From positions 1 to 20,948 of IMG/VR virus record IMGVR_UViG_3300025872_004046: DNA of 20,948 nt; one strand, written 5' to 3'. How positions within the stretch are numbered: position 1 is the stretch's first letter; each line of letters begins with the position of its first letter. Made by a program: the position numbers and the translations under genes. This DNA is from a virus. The notes beneath the pieces are model-generated. The model saw only the letters and a program-made list of their open reading frames with translations, ran no database searches and was not told the origin of the DNA. Shown piece by piece: positions 13,218-20,680 of the stretch.

Positions 13218-14509
13218 TGTCTGATATTATTTGTGTTGTAGAATCATGGGATTCTATTTTAGATTACTGGAAACCGAACTGTTCATCTTCGAGTTGGTAT
13301 GTAAAAGAATTGGGACAGCTTATGACCCCCTTTCCGCTTTTTACAGGAACGGTGCTTAATTGGTTTTCCAATCAACACAATAAAGAATTGATTACTCCGA
13401 CATTTCCTAAGGTACGATATGTAAAGTATGATGAATTAAGCGACACACAACGGTATCTTTATTTGATTCCGGTGCATGACGGTGCATTTTTTCAAAAAAA
13501 TGATAAGGTTGGATTTTCTGTAATACCATTAAAAATATTAGATGATATTAGATTAAAAAAAGCAGCTATGGTTTTTTATTTTCCATATGAAGGTTTTAGT
13601 GGGTGTGAACATGCAACAAATCAGACCGATTTGCTTCTTATTCAAAAGTGGTGTGAAACAGCTAATATAGCACCTGAAAGTATATACTTCATTCACGGCA
13701 ATCTAAAAATAGAACAAATTAAAGAAAAACAAAATGTTAGGATAAACACCATTCCTATCTCTTTGTTTGAATTATGGAATAATATATTTGCAATACAAAA
13801 AGAAATACCTAATTATGTGGGAGATAAGATTTTTTTGTGCTATAATAGAGCACCTCGTCTACATAGAGCAATTTTTTGTTGTGAATTAATAAAAAATGAT
13901 TTACTAGACAAAGGTATTGTCAGTTTTAATACCAATAAACAATGGACACCTGAGTTGTGGAGACCTTATATTCCACAATATGATGTAACACTTATGGATG
14001 CTTACAATAAATTAAGAGAATATGGGTCTATATACACAGATATAGAAACTACAGATAATTTGGCGATGAATATTAACGTTTCTCATTATGAAAATACATT
14101 TATTTCTGTAGTAAGCGAAACCCTTGTTTGTGACGATATACTATTTCTCAGCGAAAAAATTTGGAAACCCATTATTGTTGGTCACCCATTTATAGTGATA
14201 GGAAATCCTGGCACATTAAAATATTTGAAATCTTTAGGGTTTCAAACATTTGATAAATGGATTGATGAATCCTATGATGATATTATAGATATCAAAAAAA
14301 GGTATTCAATAATATTAAACGAACTTAATAAATTTTCTAATATGTCAAAGAGTCAACTATTGGATATCAGAAATGAAATGCGTGAGGTTTGTTTCCATAA
14401 TAAAAATCATATGGTGAAATTTGTCAGAGAAAAATATCCCTCATTAAATTCTAATGAGTATGTCACAACACACGTATTAACTCCAATATGGAATAGATTG
14501 TATGAATAG
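13217..14509 (+). CDS. Glycosyltransferase-like conserved phage protein
   Basis: 430 residues. The most conserved part is in the C-terminal half: ENTFISVVSETLVC, then LFLSEKIWKPIIVGHPFIV, GNPGTLKYLKSLGF, TFDKWIDESYDDI. This S-E-K-x-x-K-P pattern is the type seen at the donor site of GT-B enzymes such as fucosyltransferase-like families, where the acidic residue contacts the nucleotide sugar. I recognise it as a family common in marine T4-like phages, without a proven activity. It has no signal or membrane segment. It sits between the radical SAM and SGNH genes, with a TAATG overlap at the front and an eight-base overlap at the end, so it belongs to the same operon. Confidence 0.55.
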   Translation: MSDIICVVESWDSILDYWKPNCSSSSWYVKELGQLMTPFPLFTGTVLNWFSNQHNKELITPTFPKVRYVKYDELSDTQRYLYLIPVHDGAFFQKNDKVGFSVIPLKILDDIRLKKAAMVFYFPYEGFSGCEHATNQTDLLLIQKWCETANIAPESIYFIHGNLKIEQIKEKQNVRINTIPISLFELWNNIFAIQKEIPNYVGDKIFLCYNRAPRLHRAIFCCELIKNDLLDKGIVSFNTNKQWTPELWRPYIPQYDVTLMDAYNKLREYGSIYTDIETTDNLAMNINVSHYENTFISVVSETLVCDDILFLSEKIWKPIIVGHPFIVIGNPGTLKYLKSLGFQTFDKWIDESYDDIIDIKKRYSIILNELNKFSNMSKSQLLDIRNEMREVCFHNKNHMVKFVREKYPSLNSNEYVTTHVLTPIWNRLYE

Positions 14510-15317
14510 ACTTTTTACATTTGGATGTAGCTTTTCTGGCTGGGCTTGGCCAACATGGGCAGATATTTTATGCTTTGATGCAAACAAAAAAAATTTTTCG
14601 ATTGTAGAAAATTATGGTAGAGCAGGTGCGGGTAATTTATATATTTTTACCCGACTTTGGGAAGCACATGCAAAATACAATTTCAATGAAAACGATATAG
14701 TAATTATTCAATGGACTTCATTTACAAGAGAAGATAGGTATGTAGAAGGACATTGGGTAACACCCGGAAATATCTTTACACAAAACATCTATAACAAAGA
14801 TTTTTTAAATAGATGGTCAGACCCAAAGCATTTCTATTACAGGGATTATTCTTTGATAATAGCTACACAGAATGCATTAAAAAACATTGGATGTAAAACT
14901 ATATTCCTGTCTATGACACCAATTTCTCAGGCAGACAGCAACGATGTGAATTTTATGTACGAAGAAACAAAAGATATTGAAGCTTTATTTGCACCACAAA
15001 TAAAGCTTGATTGCCCTAGTATGATGGAATATTTAAATTTATTAGACCATTCTCCTATAAAAGCAAAATTAAGATTAAAGACTTTTTGGGGTCATGATAA
15101 AATACCAAATGTAATGCCAGAATGGCATCCTTATCCTGATGAACATTTTAAATATCTGACCAACAATATTATACCTTTATTAGACAATTATACGTTAGAA
15201 GAAGAAACTAAACAATTTGCTAATGAATGGGCTGAAAGAATATATTCTTGGCCTCAACCTATAAATTTAAGTGGTACATTATGGGGAAATGGAATTCCCT
15301 GGAGGAAAATAGGATGA
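14502..15317 (+). CDS. SGNH/GDSL-type hydrolase-like protein
   Basis: 271 residues. FTFGCSFSGWAW at the front has the block I serine (GCSFS, S10 or S12), AGAGN (41-45) is the block II glycine position, IIQWTSFTRE fits block III, and EWHPYPDEHFKYL (207-219) gives the C-terminal acidic residue and histidine, probably E207 or D213 with H209 or H215. SGNH enzymes remove or move acyl groups on sugars and proteins. Phage members without proven activity are frequent near glycosyltransferase-like genes. The ATG overlaps the preceding gene, and the stop overlaps the dehydrogenase ATG (ATGA). Likely cytoplasmic, since no signal peptide is visible. Confidence 0.68.
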   Translation: MNRLFTFGCSFSGWAWPTWADILCFDANKKNFSIVENYGRAGAGNLYIFTRLWEAHAKYNFNENDIVIIQWTSFTREDRYVEGHWVTPGNIFTQNIYNKDFLNRWSDPKHFYYRDYSLIIATQNALKNIGCKTIFLSMTPISQADSNDVNFMYEETKDIEALFAPQIKLDCPSMMEYLNLLDHSPIKAKLRLKTFWGHDKIPNVMPEWHPYPDEHFKYLTNNIIPLLDNYTLEEETKQFANEWAERIYSWPQPINLSGTLWGNGIPWRKIG

Positions 15318-16549
15318 AAGTTGCAATGATTGGGTGTGGTAAATTAGGCGCACCTTGTGCAAATGAAATGTTAAAGGCAGGTCATGATGTTATTGGATAT
15401 GATGTAGTAAAATCTACATTACCTATGTTTCCTCTGGTGAATAGTATTGAAGAGGCTGTAAAGGATAGGAAATTAATTTTTATTGCTGTGCCTACACCCC
15501 ATGATAACTTATATGGAGGCGAAACTCCTACATCTCATCTAGAACCTAAAGATTTTGATTATTCTATTGTTATTGATGTGCTGAAACAATTAAACAAAGT
15601 TTGCACTAAAGACCAACTGATTGTATTAATCAGCACCGTTCTCCCAGGAACAACACGCAGAGAATTTATTCAACATACAAACAATTATCGTTTCATTTAT
15701 AACCCATATTTAATTGCAATGGGGTCTGTGAACTGGGATATGGTAAACCCTGAAATGATTATTATAGGAACGGAAGATGGCTCTGTAACAGGTGATGCGA
15801 AAATTTTAATTGATTTTTATAAAACCATCATGCAAAATGACCCACGATATGAAGTTGGTACATGGGATGAAGCAGAAGGAATTAAAATTTTCTATAACAC
15901 GTTTATTTCAGCCAAAATAGGTCTTGTAAACATGATACAAGATGTTGCCGAAACAAATGGTAATATGAATGTTGACGTTATTACAGGTGCATTAGAAAGA
16001 AGCACACAACGTATCATGGGGCCTTCATATATGAAAGCAGGTATGGGGGATGCAGGGGCGTGTCATCCTCGTGACAATATTGCCCTTCGTTGGTTATCTC
16101 AGAATTTAGATTTGGGATACGATTTGTTTGGCGCAATCATGAATAGTAGAGAACTTCAAGCAAAACGAGTAGCCGATAAACTTATTGAACTATCAAATAA
16201 ACACAATTTACCTATTTTTATTCACGGTAAATCATATAAACCCGGAGTTGAGTACATAGAAGGTAGCTATAGTTTATTAATTGGTTATTATATTGAAAAG
16301 AAAGGGATTTCTGTGACATATATTGACCCCCTCACAGAAAAAGAAACACCCACTGGTATTAAAGGTGTGGTGTTAATGGCACATCACGCTCCTACTACAT
16401 ATAAACATAGTAAACTAATTGGATCCGAAAAACAAAACTTTTATTGTGAGATATTTAAAGGTTCAATTATTTTAGATATTTGGAGATTTATCACCGACAC
16501 AGAAGAAGGAATTTCTTTAATACGTTATGGAGACAGCAGACAAAAATGA
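15314..16549 (+). CDS. UDP-sugar dehydrogenase (UDP-glucose/UDP-ManNAc type)
   Basis: 411 residues. The NAD site GCGKLG (7-12) opens the Rossmann fold and FIAVPTP (56-62) follows; the catalytic cysteine C250 is in GACHPRDN, with K191 and N195 in KIFYNTFIS as the other conserved residues. The enzyme oxidises the sugar alcohol of a UDP-sugar to a carboxylate, giving a uronic acid donor. Two departures are seen: the usual NPE(F) is NPYLIAMG (130-137), so the glutamate is absent, and the PKD after the cysteine is PRD. ATG 15314 has GGAGG eight bases upstream, so the in-frame start at 15248 inside the SGNH gene is rejected. The exact sugar is unknown. Confidence 0.8.
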   Translation: MKVAMIGCGKLGAPCANEMLKAGHDVIGYDVVKSTLPMFPLVNSIEEAVKDRKLIFIAVPTPHDNLYGGETPTSHLEPKDFDYSIVIDVLKQLNKVCTKDQLIVLISTVLPGTTRREFIQHTNNYRFIYNPYLIAMGSVNWDMVNPEMIIIGTEDGSVTGDAKILIDFYKTIMQNDPRYEVGTWDEAEGIKIFYNTFISAKIGLVNMIQDVAETNGNMNVDVITGALERSTQRIMGPSYMKAGMGDAGACHPRDNIALRWLSQNLDLGYDLFGAIMNSRELQAKRVADKLIELSNKHNLPIFIHGKSYKPGVEYIEGSYSLLIGYYIEKKGISVTYIDPLTEKETPTGIKGVVLMAHHAPTTYKHSKLIGSEKQNFYCEIFKGSIILDIWRFITDTEEGISLIRYGDSRQK

Positions 16550-18000
16550 TAATTTGGGGAATATCAGCCAATAGCCATGATGCTGCCATCACAGTGGTGG
16601 GAGATAAAGAAATCTTATTTGCATCACATTCAGAACGTTATTCAGGTGTAAAGAATGATGCACATTTAAATACTGAAATAGTAAATGATGCTAAAAAATA
16701 TGGCGAACCAGATGTCATTGTCTGGTATGAAAAACCTTGGTTAAAATCTTTACGGCAATTTCGCGCAGGACAAGGGTGGGTAAATAACAACATTAGAAAA
16801 TATTTGAATCAATATAATATTTCAACACCTTTTACCACCGTAGGGCATCACAATAGTCATGCAGCTGGAGGATATTACACTTCTCCTTATCAAGAAGCTG
16901 CTGTATTGGTGATAGATGCTATTGGTGAGTTTGATACCACAACAATTTGGCATGGCAAAGGCACAAAACTAGAAAAGAAGTTTTCTCTTGGATATCCACA
17001 TAGTCTAGGATTATGGTATTCTGCCATGACCCAACGTGTGGGGTTTAAACCAAATGAAGAAGAATATATTTTAATGGGTATGGCAGCATATGGTGACCCA
17101 TTAAAATATACTCCAATGATATTGGAAGATTTCTTTGATAGTAAACATATGTTGAAGATGAATCATAATCTTCATCGGGGATGTATGTGGTGGCGTCCTG
17201 AATTATGTTCTGAACAAGACAAGTATGATATTGCTGCCGCTACACAATTCATCTATGAAATGTGTTTTCATGATTTACTAGATGAAGCCAAGAAGTTGAC
17301 AGGAAGCAAGAATCTTGTGTTGGGTGGTGGTTGTGCTTTGAATTGTGTTGCCAACAGTATTGCTTTTCAATATTTTGATAATGTTTGGATTATGCCGAAC
17401 CCAGGAGATGCCGGCAATAGTCTAGGTGCCATTGCCGCATATCAACAAGAATTCTTGAATTGGCGTGGCCCTTATTTAGGGTTGGATATTGGAACAAAAT
17501 ATCCCACCGAACAATTGATTGATACGTTACAAACAGAGCAAATTGCAGGTGTGGCATTTGGTCGTGCCGAATTTGGACCTAGGGCATTAGGTCATAGAAG
17601 TTTATTGGCAGACCCTCGTGGAGATGACATCAAGGACAAAGTAAACGCCATCAAGAAACGTCAAAAGTTCCGTCCGTTTGCTCCTGCCATTCTTGCTGAA
17701 CATGCTCATGAATATTTTCATATGCCAACCACAGAAAGTCCGTATATGCAATACACGGCTTTGTGTAAGCGTCCATTAGAGTTTCCTGCCATTATTCATA
17801 CCGATGGAACATCCCGAGTGCAAACCGTTTCTAGAACGGATTCACCATATTTCTATGAATTTCTTCAAGAATGGTATCGTGAAACAGGATGTCCTATGGT
17901 ACTGAACACCAGTTTGAACATTAAAGGCAAGCCTATGGTGAACAACCAAAAGGACGCAAAAGATTTCTCCAACCACTATTCTGTACCAGTATACACTTGA
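16546..18000 (+). CDS. NodU/CmcH-type carbamoyltransferase
   Basis: 484 residues. The N-terminal domain has GISANSHDAAITVV and TVGHHNSHAAGGYYTSPY with LVIDAIGEFDTTTIW, which hold the metal and carbamoyladenylate in NodU and TobZ. GGCALNC and NPGDAGNSLGA follow, and the C-terminal domain has EFGPRALGHRSLLADPR, KKRQKFRPFAPAIL and PMVLNTSLNIKGKPMV. These enzymes move a carbamoyl group from carbamoyl phosphate to hydroxyl groups, usually on sugars. All key blocks are present, so activity is likely; the acceptor is unknown. ATG 16546 overlaps the preceding stop (ATGA), and its own TGA lies inside the TTGACA of the next promoter. Confidence 0.9.
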   Translation: MIIWGISANSHDAAITVVGDKEILFASHSERYSGVKNDAHLNTEIVNDAKKYGEPDVIVWYEKPWLKSLRQFRAGQGWVNNNIRKYLNQYNISTPFTTVGHHNSHAAGGYYTSPYQEAAVLVIDAIGEFDTTTIWHGKGTKLEKKFSLGYPHSLGLWYSAMTQRVGFKPNEEEYILMGMAAYGDPLKYTPMILEDFFDSKHMLKMNHNLHRGCMWWRPELCSEQDKYDIAAATQFIYEMCFHDLLDEAKKLTGSKNLVLGGGCALNCVANSIAFQYFDNVWIMPNPGDAGNSLGAIAAYQQEFLNWRGPYLGLDIGTKYPTEQLIDTLQTEQIAGVAFGRAEFGPRALGHRSLLADPRGDDIKDKVNAIKKRQKFRPFAPAILAEHAHEYFHMPTTESPYMQYTALCKRPLEFPAIIHTDGTSRVQTVSRTDSPYFYEFLQEWYRETGCPMVLNTSLNIKGKPMVNNQKDAKDFSNHYSVPVYT

Positions 18001-18025
18001 CAAAAGTATGGTGATGTATTAGATT
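17997..18025 (+). promoter_or_regulatory. Strong sigma70-like promoter
   Basis: TTGACA at 17997-18002, a 17-base spacer and TAGATT at 18020-18025. The upstream stop codon TGA (17998-18000) lies within the -35 box. Transcription would begin near 18032, after the in-frame ATG at 18027, which decides the ligase start at 18048. Confidence 0.8.
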
Positions 18026-18047
18026 CATGGTAACTCTGGGAGGAACT

Positions 18048-19346
18048 ATGAATTCTATTTTTCTTGACTTAGCAAACACAAGCAGTCGTTTGGAAAAAGA
18101 AGCCATTTTAAAGAAGCATCACGCCAATGAAACATTGAAGCGTGTGTTGTTTCTTGCTCTTGACCCATACACACAATTCTATATTCGAAAGATTCCTGTT
18201 TATATCCCAGACACCTCACCGACACATAGAAGCACCATGATGTTGGAGGGTGCCTTGGATAATTTGCAAAAGATTATCAACCGTGATGTCACTGGCAATG
18301 CTGCCATCAATCACCTGAAAATCATTTTGGAAAGTGTGCAGGCAGATGATGCCAAGGTTATCGAACGCATCATTGAAAAGGATTTAAAGTGTGGTGTATC
18401 CGAGGCCACTGTGAACAAGATTTGGCCCAACTTGATTCCCACCTATCCTGTGATGTTGGCATCAGGCTTTGATGAAAAGATTATGAATAAGATGACCTAT
18501 CCTGCTTATGTTCAATTAAAGCTAGATGGGATGCGTTTCAATGCCATTGTGCAAAACGGTAAGGTGGATTTCCGTTCTCGTAATGGCAAGAGTATTGATT
18601 TGCTTGGCAATCTTGAACAAGAATTTCTGGCATTGGCAGGTGAATTGCCTGTGGTGTTTGATGGTGAATTGATTGTTCGAGAAAAGAATGGAGCTATCAT
18701 GAACCGTCAGCAGGGTAATGGCATCTTGAACAAGGCTGTAAAAGGAACTATATCTTCAAGTGAAGCTGCTCAAGTTGAAGCTGTGTTATGGGATATTATT
18801 TTACTGAAGGACTTCAAAGATGGATTTTCCAAGATGCCATATGAAATGCGTTTCCAGATGCTTGAAGAGCTGGAAATGCCATGGCGTGTATCATTGATTG
18901 AAAACATTGAAGTAGCCTCCGAAGATGAAGCACATCATTTGTTTGAGGAATATTTCTCCAAGGGTGAAGAAGGCATCATTCTCAAGGACATCACCAAAGG
19001 CTGGGAAGATAAGCGAGTGAAGCATCAAGTGAAGTTCAAGGGAGAATTGGAGTGTGACTTGCTGTGTGTGGATTGGCAAGAAGGCACAGGTAAGAATGTA
19101 GGTAAGTTGGGTGCCTTGGTGTTGGAATCCTCAGATAAACTGGTGAAAGTGAATGTGGGTTCTGGATTCACTGATGAGCAACGAGATAAATATACAAAGA
19201 AGAATACGGTTGGCAAGATTGTGGCGGTGAAGTATAACGCCAAGATTCAGGATAAAAAGACTGGTGAGTTCAGTTTATTTCTTCCTGTGTTCATTGAACT
19301 TCGTGAGGATAAGGATGTTGCCGATTCTTTATCTTCCATCAAGTAG
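18048..19346 (+). CDS. ATP-dependent DNA ligase (T4 gp30-like)
   Basis: 432 residues; T4 ligase has 487. The nucleophile lysine is K158 in KLDGMR (158-163), close to K159 of T4. The other nucleotidyltransferase motifs are FDGELIV (motif III), EEGIILKD (motif IV) and KHQVKFK (motif V). A DNA-binding segment fills the first 140 residues (RSTMMLEGALDNLQKIINRD and the DLKCGVSEATVNKIWP block), as in T4. It seals nicks using ATP and would serve phage replication and repair. I start at ATG 18048 because GGGAGGA lies four bases upstream; the in-frame ATG at 18027 falls before the predicted transcript start. It is the first gene behind its promoter. Confidence 0.93.
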   Translation: MNSIFLDLANTSSRLEKEAILKKHHANETLKRVLFLALDPYTQFYIRKIPVYIPDTSPTHRSTMMLEGALDNLQKIINRDVTGNAAINHLKIILESVQADDAKVIERIIEKDLKCGVSEATVNKIWPNLIPTYPVMLASGFDEKIMNKMTYPAYVQLKLDGMRFNAIVQNGKVDFRSRNGKSIDLLGNLEQEFLALAGELPVVFDGELIVREKNGAIMNRQQGNGILNKAVKGTISSSEAAQVEAVLWDIILLKDFKDGFSKMPYEMRFQMLEELEMPWRVSLIENIEVASEDEAHHLFEEYFSKGEEGIILKDITKGWEDKRVKHQVKFKGELECDLLCVDWQEGTGKNVGKLGALVLESSDKLVKVNVGSGFTDEQRDKYTKKNTVGKIVAVKYNAKIQDKKTGEFSLFLPVFIELREDKDVADSLSSIK

Positions 19347-19354
19347 GAGGGTGT

Positions 19355-19534
19355 ATGGAAAAGCATGATGAGTATTATGAAGAAGTAGATAACAGAATTC
19401 GATATTTTGTTACAGATATGAACGAAGAACTGGACAATATTGAACGATTAGTACGCGGAAATGAGTCTGCTGTGCTACTTCTTCAATGGGTGCGGGATAC
19501 GATGCATCGTGTCGCAGAAAACTACGAAAGATAA
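19355..19534 (+). CDS. Small helical protein, function unknown
   Basis: 59 residues, starting MEKHDEYYEEVDNRIRYFV and continuing with a mixed charged helix (TDMNEELDNIERLVRGNE, then LLLQWVRDTMHRVAENYER). AGGAGG is five bases before the ATG and the gene follows the ligase stop by eight bases. The heptad-like spacing of hydrophobic residues suggests a coiled coil. No family recognised. Conserved spacing and the strong ribosome site argue that it is real. Confidence 0.7.
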   Translation: MEKHDEYYEEVDNRIRYFVTDMNEELDNIERLVRGNESAVLLLQWVRDTMHRVAENYER

Positions 19535-19542
19535 ATAAAAAT

Positions 19543-19809
19543 ATGCCAACATATGAATATCGCTGTGAGAAATGTGAGAACTATTTCACAAGAAATGTAA
19601 GTATCTCTTCCATGTATGTCCCAGAGGAGGAACCATGTACTAATTGTGGTGAAGTTGCAGTCAAGAAGGTGATTATGACTGCGCCTACTCTCGGTGACCC
19701 TGTTCGTCTAGGTATTCGACGACCCGATAATGGATTCAAAGAGGTCTTGCAAAAGATTCATGATAAAACTCCCGGCTCAAATATTAATACAACTAGCAGA
19801 TATATGTAA
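19543..19809 (+). CDS. FmdB-family zinc-ribbon protein
   Basis: 88 residues. MPTYEYRCEKCENYFTRNVS is the FmdB opening, with zinc-binding pairs C8/C11 and C32/C35 (CTNCG), followed by VKKVIMTAPT, as in the family. FmdB-like proteins are frequent in T4-like phages and in bacteria, where they are called regulatory without proof of mechanism. ATG 19543 matches the family start; the upstream in-frame start at 19486 would lie in the preceding gene. The ribosome site is weak (GAAAG), and GATAAATA lies directly before the ATG. It is the last gene before the terminator. Confidence 0.85.
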   Translation: MPTYEYRCEKCENYFTRNVSISSMYVPEEEPCTNCGEVAVKKVIMTAPTLGDPVRLGIRRPDNGFKEVLQKIHDKTPGSNINTTSRYM

Positions 19810-19830
19810 CACGGACTCTCCGTCCATTCT

Positions 19831-19867
19831 ACTCCGGTAGGGCTTTACGGCCCGCCGGAGTTTTTTT
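19831..19867 (+). terminator. Rho-independent terminator
   Basis: ACTCCGG (19831-19837) pairs with CCGGAGT (19855-19861), with an inner GGGC/GCCC stem (19840-19843 and 19850-19853) around a TTTACG loop, followed by seven Ts at 19861-19867. It ends the ligase-FmdB unit. A small GGAC/GTCC hairpin lies just upstream at 19813-19825. Confidence 0.92.
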
Positions 19868-19890
19868 ACCCCCAACCCAGCGAGTGCTTT

Positions 19891-20649
19891 ATGTCACGCA
19901 AAAAACGTCTGAAATTGGTTACTTCACAAACGTACATTGTCCAAGAGGAACAAGAATCGAAACACAAAATCAAACTCGCAGATTTAAAAGAAATTTATCC
20001 TCTCACACAAAATCAGGAGAATTTTTTCAATTATTATAGAAAAGGAAATACTGCATTGCTTTGTCATGGTGTGGCAGGTACAGGGAAAACATACATTGCC
20101 ATGTATAACGCTTTTAGAGAAATTCTAGAAAATTCCATTTATAAAAAAGTCATCATTGTTCGTTCTGCTGTTCCATCCCGAGATATTGGATTCCTTCCAG
20201 GAAATGAAAAAGAAAAGGTGGAGATTTATTCTCAACCTTATCAAGAAATTTGCACAGACCTATTTCCAAGATTTAGTGAACGGGCCTACAACAAATTAAA
20301 AGAACAAAATCTGGTTCATTTCATGGTAACATCTTATGTTCGAGGATTGACATTAGATAACGCTATTGTTATTGTAGATGAGGCACAAAACATGAACGAC
20401 ATGGAATTAAATAGCATCATGACTCGTATTGGCAAAAATACCAAAGTGATTTTCTGTGGAGATTTCCGTCAAACAGACCTTCAAAAGCGTAATGATATGT
20501 CGGGATTAAAAAAGTTCATGGCAATCGCCAACCATATGCCCTCATTCCGCCATGTTGAGTTCGAAGTGGAAGATATTGTTCGTGGACCATTAGTGAAAGA
20601 ATACATCATTGCACGTTTAGCGTGTGAGGAAATTTTAATAGCATCTTGA
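19891..20649 (+). CDS. phoH: PhoH-like P-loop ATPase
   Basis: 252 residues. Walker A is GVAGTGKT (60-67) and Walker B is AIVIVDEAQN, with VIIVRSAVPSRDIGFLPG and FCGDFRQTDL, the characteristic PhoH blocks. PhoH proteins are ATPases, linked to RNA handling in some bacteria, and are very common in marine phages; they are used as a marker gene. Length fits the phage form, which lacks the extra RNA-binding domain. It follows a terminator, yet no good sigma70-like promoter is seen in the 23 bases before it, so it may depend on readthrough or another promoter class. The stop TGA (20647-20649) lies inside the next -35 box. Confidence 0.94.
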   Translation: MSRKKRLKLVTSQTYIVQEEQESKHKIKLADLKEIYPLTQNQENFFNYYRKGNTALLCHGVAGTGKTYIAMYNAFREILENSIYKKVIIVRSAVPSRDIGFLPGNEKEKVEIYSQPYQEICTDLFPRFSERAYNKLKEQNLVHFMVTSYVRGLTLDNAIVIVDEAQNMNDMELNSIMTRIGKNTKVIFCGDFRQTDLQKRNDMSGLKKFMAIANHMPSFRHVEFEVEDIVRGPLVKEYIIARLACEEILIAS

Positions 20650-20674
20650 CAAATTTGTGGTTTGATGTTAAATT
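20646..20674 (+). promoter_or_regulatory. Strong sigma70-like promoter
   Basis: TTGACA at 20646-20651, a 17-base spacer and TAAATT at 20669-20674. Only six bases separate the -10 box from the ATG of the next gene, so transcription should start on or near the ATG. The -35 box contains the stop codon of PhoH. Confidence 0.78.
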
Positions 20675-20680
20675 TACATT

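Noticed and set aside
19530-19537. GATAAATA, seven of eight bases of the T4 late promoter
   Set aside because: It is in AT-rich DNA at a stop codon, would start a transcript on the FmdB ATG, and is not repeated at other gene starts in this window.
20344-20372. TTGACA and TATTGT at 17-base spacing inside PhoH
   Set aside because: It is within the Walker B coding region, the -10 is a weak match, and no gene start lies directly downstream.
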